DNA of 25,652 bases from the NCBI GenBank assembly GCA_900547725.1, contig URHR01000025.1, forward strand, positions 1 through 25,652. Reading direction: 5' to 3'. This document shows positions 1 through 6,967 of the stretch, one piece after another. Each line of letters opens with the position of its first letter. Positions within the stretch are counted from its first letter, which is position 1. Made by a program: the position numbers and the translations under genes. Origin of the DNA: an uncultured Eubacteriales bacterium. Lineage in GTDB: Bacteria; Bacillota; Clostridia; Oscillospirales; CAG-272. The notes beneath the pieces are model-generated. The model searched no databases, was not told the origin of the DNA, and saw nothing but the letters and a program-made list of their open reading frames with translations.

Positions 1-74
<74 letters not shown>

Positions 75-85
75 CGGGATACCCC

Positions 86-130
86 AAAAGCGATAGCGAT
101 AGGCTGAAAAGCCGAAGCTGTCGCTTTTTT
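86..130 (+). terminator. Two-tier hairpin with T-run upstream of the TasA-like gene
   Basis: The outer stem pairs 86-97 with 117-128 (12 bp, one G-U). An inner stem pairs GGCT (102-105) with AGCC (110-113) around a GAAA tetraloop. The 3' arm runs into a T-run ending at 130. It reads as an intrinsic terminator for something to the left, or an attenuator in the leader of the next gene. I tested it against c-di-GMP riboswitch consensus features from memory and found no match. Confidence 0.5.
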
Positions 131-205
131 GTATTGATGTAAGCACGCAAAGCGTGATTGCATAAATGTCATTGAAAAAAATCAAGAAAAGGAGAGAAAA
201 AAACA

Positions 206-1789
206 ATGACAAAGCACGTTTCTACCAAAAGAGCGTTGATTCTGAGCCTGCTTTCGATGCTGCTCTGCGTATCCATGCTCGTCGGTTCCACTTACGCGTG
301 GTTCACCGATACCGCGACCACCTCGGTGAACAAGATTCAGGCAGGCACGCTTGACGTGGTGCTCGAAATGAAGGACGGCGACAACTGGGTGTCTGCAGAG
401 GGCAAGACCCTGCAGTTCCTTGTTGAGGGCAAGATTCCCGCAGAGGGGACCAAGATTTATTGGGAGCCGGGTTGTACATACAGCCTGCCCGAGCTGCGCG
501 TTGTCAACAAGGGCAATCTGGCACTGAAGTATCAGATTGCGATTACCGGAATCAAAGGAAGCGCAAAACTGAACGAAGTGATCGAATGGACGATTACGGG
601 AACAGAAGATTCCCACCTTTTGGCGGGAGAAAATAAGGCTATCTCCATTTCCGGTCACATGAAAGCGGATGCGGGTAACGAATATCAGGGACTCAGCATC
701 GACGGCGTCAGCATCACGGTATATGCAACGCAGTATGCTTATGAAAAAGATAGCAAAGATGAAAAGTACGATGAGGACGCAACGCTTCCGGTCATTGCTT
801 CGGTTGCTGATTTGAACACCACGATGACTGCCGCCTCTATCCCGACGGTCAAGAATGCCGACGGAACTGACAGCACCAAGCACGTTCCCGTGATCGTTCC
901 GGTTGGAGAGAAGGCTGCAGAGGACATCGCTTATTCCGAGAATAATTCCGGTTACACGGGCAAGGGCGTGATGTTCGGTAGCTCCAATCTGAACAAATAT
1001 GCGGCAACTCCTGCCGATGCAGGTGATTACACCTTTATTTTCAAGGACGGCATTGTTAACAGCGCGGCAACGGGATATGGTTCCATTGACAATTATAAAG
1101 ATACATCTGTTTATATGTTGGTTCCCGGGAACAGCGATGTTGTGTTTGAAAACATGACTTTCAATGGCGTAGTCAGCTTTGACATTCAGAAGTATACCTC
1201 CCCGTGGAGCAATCTGAACTCTATTACCTTTAAAAATTGCACTTTCAACGGCATTATTATCGGTACTTGCCCCGCTTCCAATGTGACCTTTAACAGTTGC
1301 GAGTTTACCGCTTATACGAACACCGCATCTGCCAATAACTCCAACCCGATCTGGTGGAGAGAGGACACGGAAGGCTCGGGAGCGAATGCGAACCCCATTA
1401 AGACCTTCACGTTTGTGAATAACAAGGTTGTCGGAACACGTCCGATTAAGATTGAGCGTGTCGGCAAGACTGTAAGCCCTGTTTTCACCATTATGAATAA
1501 CACCTTTGATATCAGCGCACAGGAAGGTGATACTGTAACCAAGAACATGGCGATTAACATCGGCATGGGTGAAAATCCGAATCTGCCGTTTACTCTGATT
1601 GATGAAGGTAATACCATTTCCGCAAACACGGCTGCTCTCTACACCGCATCTCTTACCGGCGGCTCGAACTGGTACAAAGAAATGCCCGGCATGAAGGTGT
1701 TGGATGGAGACGGTAAAGAAAAGGTTATCACCGCATTGGTTTGGAAAACTACAACGGGTGAGACTTTTGAACTGAAATCGGTCAACTAA
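206..1789 (+). CDS. SipW-type signal peptide protein, TasA/camelysin-like secreted protein
   Basis: This is probably a secreted cell-surface or matrix protein of 527 residues. The N-terminus has a basic start, a hydrophobic core (about residues 10-27) and the junction STYAWFTD. That junction is typical of proteins cleaved by the SipW-class signal peptidase, here probably after Ala31. Residues of about 32-185 look like the TasA/camelysin beta-sandwich, ending in a VYATQYAYE segment like the end of that domain. After an Asp/Ser/Thr-rich linker, about residues 300-490 contain repeated short strands of the FENMTFNG, FKNCTFNG and FVNNKV type, suggesting a right-handed beta-helix. There is no LPXTG motif or C-terminal membrane anchor. 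The ATG at 206 is preceded by GGAGAG (191-196). No SipW peptidase gene lies in the window; it may be to the left. The family call is firm, the exact role is not: fibre subunit, adhesin and protease-like protein are all possible. Confidence 0.8.
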   Translation: MTKHVSTKRALILSLLSMLLCVSMLVGSTYAWFTDTATTSVNKIQAGTLDVVLEMKDGDNWVSAEGKTLQFLVEGKIPAEGTKIYWEPGCTYSLPELRVVNKGNLALKYQIAITGIKGSAKLNEVIEWTITGTEDSHLLAGENKAISISGHMKADAGNEYQGLSIDGVSITVYATQYAYEKDSKDEKYDEDATLPVIASVADLNTTMTAASIPTVKNADGTDSTKHVPVIVPVGEKAAEDIAYSENNSGYTGKGVMFGSSNLNKYAATPADAGDYTFIFKDGIVNSAATGYGSIDNYKDTSVYMLVPGNSDVVFENMTFNGVVSFDIQKYTSPWSNLNSITFKNCTFNGIIIGTCPASNVTFNSCEFTAYTNTASANNSNPIWWREDTEGSGANANPIKTFTFVNNKVVGTRPIKIERVGKTVSPVFTIMNNTFDISAQEGDTVTKNMAINIGMGENPNLPFTLIDEGNTISANTAALYTASLTGGSNWYKEMPGMKVLDGDGKEKVITALVWKTTTGETFELKSVN

Positions 1790-1802
1790 CAGCACTGTTT
1801 TT

Positions 1803-1835
1803 ACCGCCCCGCTCGCACGAGCGGGGCGGTTTTTT
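1803..1835 (+). terminator. Intrinsic terminator of the TasA-like gene
   Basis: A GC-rich perfect stem of about 12 bp (1803-1814 with 1819-1830, loop GCAC) is followed by a T-run to 1835. It starts 14 bases after the stop codon and separates this gene from the metG unit. Confidence 0.92.
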
Positions 1836-1886
1836 GTCTGTTTGACGATTCCCAAAACAAAAATTCGAGAAAATCCGCAAAAGCTA

Positions 1887-1915
1887 TTGTAAAATGTTCC
1901 ACGATTTGGTATAAT
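1887..1915 (+). promoter_or_regulatory. SigmaA-type promoter for the membrane protein-metG operon
   Basis: TTGTAA at 1887-1892 and a perfect TATAAT at 1910-1915 are separated by 17 bp. The start codon of the next gene is 31 bases downstream of the -10 box, behind a purine-rich GGAGGGAGGGGAG ribosome binding site (1931-1943). Confidence 0.8.
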
Positions 1916-1946
1916 ATAAGGTGGTTTTACGGAGGGAGGGGAGTGC

Positions 1947-2723
1947 ATGAAGCAAAAAACGCTGTCGACGGAGGTTTGGCGCGAATTATGGCGGGACTCA
2001 ACGGTGATTCTGTCGCGCGACGGCAACCGGTTACGTCTCATTTTGGCAACGCTGATTGTTGCAACCGCCGCCCTGCCGTATCTGCTCCTGCTTCAGCTTG
2101 CGGGGCTTCTGCTCTCGCTTGAGGGGCTGCCCGCAGCGGGCGCGGCTCTGATTTCCAGTTTCTTCTCGGCGCTCCTGTTCCTGCTGACCCTGCTCCTCAC
2201 GCTCCCGCTCGCGTCGGGGCTGTTCTATCTCGCCGGGCGAATGGAGGCGGACGAGGAGACCGTGCTTGCGGACGTGTTCCATGCCTTTACAAACGGCGCG
2301 GTTTACCGTTCCGTTCTGCGCATGGGGGCGTGTATGGCACTTCCGTTTGCCGCGCTGTATGTCGTTCCGCGTGGAATCGTTGCGGCGCTTGCGGGCTTTG
2401 CGGGGAAACAGATTTTGCGTTGGATTCCGGTCGCGCTTGCGGCAGTGGGGGCGGACTGTCTGCTGATTTTCCTGCTTCTCGGCGGATTCCGTTGGATCTT
2501 TACAATCTTTCGCCATGAAAACAGGCAAACCCGCACAGAAAGCGCGCGACGTGTGGGGGCTTGGTATTGGGGGCATTTTCTGCCGTACCTGATCCTGTCT
2601 GTGCTCTCGGTTCTGATTTATCTGCTTGCGGACATTCTGCCGCGCATGCTGATTTCCTATTTCCGCCTGTGGCGAATGCTGACGGGCGGCGCTACTATTG
2701 ACGATGCTTCGATCGGAGGATGA
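1947..2723 (+). CDS. Polytopic membrane protein of unknown function
   Basis: This is a 258-residue protein I do not recognise by family. It has about five or six long hydrophobic stretches (roughly residues 29-55, 62-90, 125-150, 165-190, 210-235) separated by short charged loops. That suggests an integral membrane protein of the cytoplasmic membrane. There is no signal peptide and no obvious catalytic or transporter motif. The ATG at 1947 follows a strong GGAGG run. Its stop TGA (2721-2723) lies 4 nt before the metG start, and the metG ribosome binding site is inside its last codons, so the two are co-transcribed and probably translationally coupled. Context gives no clear function. The layout resembles DUF624-like small membrane proteins, but I cannot confirm this. 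Confidence 0.7.
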   Translation: MKQKTLSTEVWRELWRDSTVILSRDGNRLRLILATLIVATAALPYLLLLQLAGLLLSLEGLPAAGAALISSFFSALLFLLTLLLTLPLASGLFYLAGRMEADEETVLADVFHAFTNGAVYRSVLRMGACMALPFAALYVVPRGIVAALAGFAGKQILRWIPVALAAVGADCLLIFLLLGGFRWIFTIFRHENRQTRTESARRVGAWYWGHFLPYLILSVLSVLIYLLADILPRMLISYFRLWRMLTGGATIDDASIGG

Positions 2724-2727
2724 AAAC

Positions 2728-4683
2728 ATGAAAGAAAGCTATTATCTGACAACCGCGATTGCGTATGCTTCGCGCAAGCCGCACTTCGGCAACACCTACG
2801 AGGTGATTATGGCGGACGCCGTTGCGCGCTATCAACGTGCGCTCGGCAAGGACGTCTTTTTCTGCACGGGAACGGACGAGCACGGGCAGAAGATTGAAAA
2901 TTACGCCAAGGAGAAGGGGATCACCCCGCAGGCGTATGTGGACGGCGTTTCGGGCGAAATCCGCGGGGTCTGGGATCTGATGAACACAAGCTATGACTAC
3001 TTCATCCGCACAACCGACGAATCCCATGTCAAAACCGTTCAGAAAATCTTCCGCCGTTTCTATGAGCAGGGGGACATTTACAAGAGCGAATACGAGGGGT
3101 GGTATTGCACGCCCTGCGAATCCTTCTTTACCGCAACGCAGGCGGAGGGCGGCAAGTGCCCCGACTGCGGCGCGCCGCTCACGCAGGCAAAGGAGGAGGC
3201 GTACTTTTTCAAAATGAGCAAGTATGCCGACCGTCTGATGACCTACATTGACGAGCACCCCGACTTCATTCAGCCCGAACTGCGGAAAAAGGAAATGGTC
3301 AACAACTTCCTCAAGGCTGGCTTGCAGGATCTCTGCGTATCCCGGACTTCGTTCAAGTGGGGCATTCCCGTCGACTTTGACGACCGCCATGTTGTGTATG
3401 TCTGGTTGGACGCGCTGACGAACTATATCACGGCGCTGGGTTACGACCCCGATAAGACCTATGCCGGGCAGTCGGAGCACTTCCGACGCTACTGGCCTGC
3501 CGACGTGCACGTCATCGGCAAGGACATCCTGCGTTTCCACACCATCTATTGGCCGATCTTCTTAATGGCGCTTGATCTGCCCCTGCCCAAGCAGGTGTTC
3601 GGTCACCCGTGGTTCAACTTCGGAACAGACAAGATGTCGAAATCCAAGGGCAACGTCATCTATGCAGATCAGTTGGCGGAGCATTTCACGGTGGACGGCG
3701 TGCGCTACTATGCGCTTTCCGAAATGCCGTTTACAAGCGACGGCTCGATTACCTATGAAGCGGTGATCAAGCGCTATAACACCGATCTGGTCAACAACCT
3801 CGGCAATCTGGTCAAGCGCACACTGGATATGGAGAAGAAGTATTTCGGCAAGGTCATTCCCGTGCCGCAGGGTGAGGAGGGGAGCGACCGCGAGCTGAAG
3901 GAGACTTGTCTCTCCGCATTTGCCGACATGAAGGCGGAAATGGACGCGTTCCATATCGCCGACGCACTGGAGCATATCTTCGCAATGCTCAGCCGTGCGA
4001 ACAAGTATATCGATGAAACCACGCCGTGGAGTCTTGCAAAAGACGAGGCGAACCGCGGGCGTTTGGGCACGGTACTCTATAACCTGATGGAGACCATCCG
4101 CTTCGGCGCGGTGATGCTCCTGCCGTTCATTCCCGCAACCGCAGAGGAAATTCTGAATGAGCTGAACACAGACCGCCGCGACTTTGCATCCCTTGAGACT
4201 TTCGGCGCGCTCCGTGCGGGCGATACCGTGGGCGATTCCCGCGTGCTGTTTGCAAGAGCCGACGAGGAAAAGGAGCTTGCCGCATTTGAAGCCGAACGGC
4301 AGGCACAGCTTGCGGCGTTGAAAAAGGAAGAGCCCCAAAAGCCCGAAAAGCCGGAGGGATGCGCCATGATCGGCATCGAGGACTTCATGAACGTGGAGCT
4401 TCGCACTGCAAAAGTGTTGGCTTGTGAGCCTGTCCCGCGTGCAAAGAAACTGTTGAAACTGCAACTGGATCTCGGCTATGAGCAGAGACAGGTCGTGTCA
4501 GGCATCGCAAAGTGGTATAAGCCCGAGGATCTGATCGGACGGAAGCTGATTGTGGTTGCAAACCTCAAGCCCGCAACCCTGTGCGGCGTGGAGTCCAACG
4601 GCATGGTGCTTGCCGCAGGAGAAGAAACCGTCCGCGTGGTGTTCCTCTCCGACGATACCCCGCTCGGCGAACGGGTCAGATAA
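2728..4683 (+). CDS. metG: Methionine--tRNA ligase
   Basis: This enzyme charges tRNA-Met with methionine using ATP in the cytoplasm. The 651-residue protein is a class I synthetase. HFGN (residues 19-22) stands in the place of the HIGH motif, and KMSKS is at 302-306. A zinc knuckle is made by CTPC (127-130) and CPDC (144-147). The C-terminal ~105 residues (from about 547) form the EMAPII/Trbp111-like tRNA-binding domain, containing MNVELRTAKVL, RQVVSGIAKWY and SNGMVLAA. This is the usual long bacterial form that dimerises through this domain. I chose ATG 2728 because GGAGG at 2715-2719 lies at the right distance; an upstream in-frame TTG at 2698 would overlap the previous gene. It is the second gene of a two-gene operon. 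No T-box leader is visible. Confidence 0.97.
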   Translation: MKESYYLTTAIAYASRKPHFGNTYEVIMADAVARYQRALGKDVFFCTGTDEHGQKIENYAKEKGITPQAYVDGVSGEIRGVWDLMNTSYDYFIRTTDESHVKTVQKIFRRFYEQGDIYKSEYEGWYCTPCESFFTATQAEGGKCPDCGAPLTQAKEEAYFFKMSKYADRLMTYIDEHPDFIQPELRKKEMVNNFLKAGLQDLCVSRTSFKWGIPVDFDDRHVVYVWLDALTNYITALGYDPDKTYAGQSEHFRRYWPADVHVIGKDILRFHTIYWPIFLMALDLPLPKQVFGHPWFNFGTDKMSKSKGNVIYADQLAEHFTVDGVRYYALSEMPFTSDGSITYEAVIKRYNTDLVNNLGNLVKRTLDMEKKYFGKVIPVPQGEEGSDRELKETCLSAFADMKAEMDAFHIADALEHIFAMLSRANKYIDETTPWSLAKDEANRGRLGTVLYNLMETIRFGAVMLLPFIPATAEEILNELNTDRRDFASLETFGALRAGDTVGDSRVLFARADEEKELAAFEAERQAQLAALKKEEPQKPEKPEGCAMIGIEDFMNVELRTAKVLACEPVPRAKKLLKLQLDLGYEQRQVVSGIAKWYKPEDLIGRKLIVVANLKPATLCGVESNGMVLAAGEETVRVVFLSDDTPLGERVR

Positions 4684-4719
4684 GGGACAAATATGCTGAT
4701 TTGAGAAGGAGCAAATACC

Positions 4720-4870
4720 ATTCACGCCTTTTCTTTGCAGGAAGAAGGCGCAAAGAAAAGGCTTTGCGAAAAGAAACGCCGATAGGGAGATTTCGCCGCC
4801 TGCGGGCGACGATCAGCGCTACACGGCGCTGAACCCGTGCCGCCTTTTAGAAAAGGCGGGCGAAAACTTT
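4720..4870. repeat. Cluster of nested palindromes, possible interspersed repeat (MITE-like)
   Basis: The gap between metG and gpsA contains several perfect or near-perfect inverted repeats packed together. They are 4726-4737 with 4751-4762 (12 bp), 4814-4819 with 4826-4831 (6 bp), and 4840-4848 with 4851-4859 (9 bp). The segment is not a recognisable gene. Such compact structured blocks often occur in many copies in clostridial genomes, but copy number cannot be seen here. No target-site duplication was identified. Confidence 0.5.
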
Positions 4871-4908
4871 CCCTGCAATGTTTTCCTTCGAAAATCTAAA
4901 ATTTTTCA

Positions 4909-4940
4909 GAAAACGGGACTCACAGTCCCGTTTTCCAATG
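4909..4940 (+). terminator. Strong hairpin just upstream of gpsA
   Basis: A perfect 12-bp stem (4909-4920 with 4924-4935, loop CAC) ends in TTTTC. It can terminate metG transcription, although the T-run is short. It sits only 5 bases before the gpsA ribosome binding site (4941-4947), so it may also protect or regulate the gpsA message. Confidence 0.5.
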
Positions 4941-4954
4941 AAAGGAGTCACGCA

Positions 4955-5938
4955 TTGAATATTACGGTTATCGGTTGCGGCAGATGGGGGTCGCTGATCA
5001 CTTGGTATCTTGACCGCAGGGGACACAACGTCACGCTTTACGGTCGCGCCGGGTCGCGGCATATGCAGGCGTTCCTCGAAACGCGCGCAAACGATCTGCT
5101 CACACTCTCCGAAAGCGTCAACCTCTCCACCGATCTTTCCGCCGCTACGCAGAACGCGGAGGTTCTGATTCTTGCCGTTGCGTCCCAGGGACTACGTGCC
5201 CTCATGGACGAACTGCGCCCGCTGAACCTGCGTAATCGCGCCTTCGTTCTCTGCATGAAGGGAATCGAGATCGGAACGGGCAAGCGCCTTTCCGAAATCG
5301 TGCGCGAGAATACCGACCCCTCAAACGGCGTTGCGGTCTGGCTCGGTCCGGGGCACGTTCAGGAATTCTATGCAGGTATCCCGAACTGCATGGTCATCGA
5401 CAGCGACGACGAAGCGCTCAAAGCCCGTCTGGTTGACGCCTTCTCGGGTGACCTGATCCGCTTCTATTACGGGCAGGATCTGCTTGGAAACGAGATCGGC
5501 GCGGCTTCCAAAAATGTCATCGGCATTGCCGCAGGGTTTCTCGACGGCATGGGGCTTTCCACCCTCAAAGGCGCTTTGATGAGCCGCGGAACGCGCGAGA
5601 TTGCCCGCCTGATCGAGGCGATGGGCGGCAATCCATTGTCCGCTTATGGGCTGTGCCACCTCGGCGACTATGAAGCAACGGTCTTTTCGCCGTATTCCCA
5701 CAACCGCAGCTTCGGGGAAGCTTTTGTGAAGGGCGAGCCGTACACCGCGCTTGCCGAGGGCTACTACACCGCCGCCGCCATGCAAGCGCTGAAGGCGCGC
5801 TACGGGGTCGACCTGCCCATCTGCGACGCGGTTTACCGTGTGCTCTATGAGGGGGCGGACGCCAAAGGGGAGATCGACGGGCTGTTCCGTCGTTCCCTGA
5901 AGCGGGAGATTGACGGCAAGTGCTGTCGGGAGGTCTGA
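4955..5938 (+). CDS. gpsA: Glycerol-3-phosphate dehydrogenase [NAD(P)+]
   Basis: It reduces dihydroxyacetone phosphate to sn-glycerol 3-phosphate, the backbone for phospholipid synthesis, in the cytoplasm. The protein has 327 residues, the usual length. The N-terminus is a Rossmann fold with GCGRWG (residues 7-12). Typical landmarks follow: CMKGIE, GPGH, ASKNVIGIAAG with the conserved lysine, and SHNRSFGEAF near the C-terminal substrate-binding part. The usual GLAGLGDL segment reads GLCHLGDYEATVFS, so this is a divergent member. I chose the TTG at 4955 because AAAGGAG (4941-4947) precedes it and the glycine-rich loop sits at the expected distance. The stop overlaps the leader of tatD (next start 2 nt on), so the pair is coupled. 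No clear sigmaA promoter was found directly upstream; transcription may come through from metG. Confidence 0.9.
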   Translation: MNITVIGCGRWGSLITWYLDRRGHNVTLYGRAGSRHMQAFLETRANDLLTLSESVNLSTDLSAATQNAEVLILAVASQGLRALMDELRPLNLRNRAFVLCMKGIEIGTGKRLSEIVRENTDPSNGVAVWLGPGHVQEFYAGIPNCMVIDSDDEALKARLVDAFSGDLIRFYYGQDLLGNEIGAASKNVIGIAAGFLDGMGLSTLKGALMSRGTREIARLIEAMGGNPLSAYGLCHLGDYEATVFSPYSHNRSFGEAFVKGEPYTALAEGYYTAAAMQALKARYGVDLPICDAVYRVLYEGADAKGEIDGLFRRSLKREIDGKCCREV

Positions 5939-5939
5939 C

Positions 5940-6776
5940 GTGGCAACTCAGATTCGCGGAATTTTTGACAGTCACGCGCACTATTTCGACCGCCGCTTTG
6001 AAGCGGAGACGGGCGGAGCGGATGCGATCCTCTCACAGATTATGCCCGACCCCGTTGCGCATATCGTCAATGTCGGCACAAACCCCGAAAACTCCGCCGA
6101 AGCGGTGAAGCAGGCGGCGCGCTATGCGGGAATGTTTGCGGCAGTCGGCATTCACCCCGAGGATTGCCACTACCTGCCCGACGAGCAGCTTGCCATGGAT
6201 CGCCTGCAGGCACTTCTCGGAACTCCGGAGAGTCGGCGGCGGGATAAAATCGTTGCGCTCGGAGAGATCGGGCTGGACTACCACTATGAAAATTACGGGG
6301 AGACCCCGTTGAATCGGGCGAAGGAGCTGCGCTTTTTCGAAGCGCAACTGGATCTGGCGGAGGCGTTGAATCTCCCCGTTATCATCCATGACCGCGAAGC
6401 GCACGGCGACTGTTTTGAAACCGTTCTGCGGCATCCGAATGTGCGCGGCGTGTTTCACAGCTACAGCGGGAGCGCGGAAATGGCGCATGAACTGGTGCGG
6501 CGCGGGTGGTATCTCTCTTTTTCTGGAACGCTGACCTTCAAAAACGCCGCGCGCGTGCGGGCTGTTGCGGAAGCAGTTCCGTTTGAGAGAATTCTGGTGG
6601 AAACCGACGCGCCATACCTCGCGCCGCACCCTATGCGCGGGAGTCTGAACCATTCGGGGCTGTTGATCTATACGTTGGGGGCGCTTGCGGAAGTCAAGGG
6701 CTGCTCCGCCGAAATTGCTGCGCAAAAGACCGCGAAAAACGCAGAAGAGCTGTTCCGAATCGCTGATTTTGTATAA
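5940..6776 (+). CDS. tatD: TatD family metal-dependent hydrolase (DNase)
   Basis: This is a TIM-barrel metal-dependent nuclease of the TatD/YcfH family; family members have 3'-5' DNase activity. The 278-residue protein carries the metal-site motifs in order: DSHAHY near residue 10, EIGLDYHYE in the first third, VIIHDREAHGD, FHSYSGS, and VETDAPYLAP in the last quarter. The start was set at GTG 5940, preceded by GGGAGG (5928-5933) and one base after the gpsA stop. Opening the frame earlier at TTG 5910 would run inside gpsA without a binding site. In many Firmicutes tatD lies directly after metG; here gpsA is inserted between them. Family assignment is secure. The cellular substrate is not shown by the sequence. 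Confidence 0.93.
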   Translation: MATQIRGIFDSHAHYFDRRFEAETGGADAILSQIMPDPVAHIVNVGTNPENSAEAVKQAARYAGMFAAVGIHPEDCHYLPDEQLAMDRLQALLGTPESRRRDKIVALGEIGLDYHYENYGETPLNRAKELRFFEAQLDLAEALNLPVIIHDREAHGDCFETVLRHPNVRGVFHSYSGSAEMAHELVRRGWYLSFSGTLTFKNAARVRAVAEAVPFERILVETDAPYLAPHPMRGSLNHSGLLIYTLGALAEVKGCSAEIAAQKTAKNAEELFRIADFV

Positions 6777-6837
6777 AACTGCCAAAAATAGACGACGGAA
6801 TTCTACATCCCGTCGGTAATAGAGTTCAATTTCGCTC

Positions 6838-6866
6838 TTGCAAAAACCTTTTTTGTGTGATATAAT
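6838..6866 (+). promoter_or_regulatory. Strong sigmaA promoter of the EF-G-like gene
   Basis: TTGCAA (6838-6843) and a perfect TATAAT (6861-6866) are separated by 17 bp, with a TGn extended -10 element at 6858-6859. The leader of about 95 nt contains a 7-bp palindrome (6886-6892 with 6895-6901). The ribosome binding site AAAGGG lies at 6955-6960. Confidence 0.88.
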
Positions 6867-6967
6867 AAAAGAAAGCAGGAAAATCCGCACAATTTTGTGC
6901 GTTGCGATCCATAACGGTTTGATTTTCGGCTAAACTGAAGAAAGGTTCACAGAAAAAGGGTATCACA

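Noticed and set aside
182..2041. A 619-codon minus-strand open frame across the TasA-like gene
   Set aside because: It is antisense to a clear secreted protein, has no ribosome binding site, and crosses the terminator and the next promoter. It has no family resemblance.
2698..2727. An upstream TTG start for metG
   Set aside because: It would lie inside the previous gene with no binding site in front. GGAGG at 2715-2719 points to ATG 2728.
5910..5939. An upstream TTG start for tatD
   Set aside because: It would overlap gpsA by 29 bases without a Shine-Dalgarno site. GTG 5940 has GGGAGG ahead and gives the expected N-terminus.
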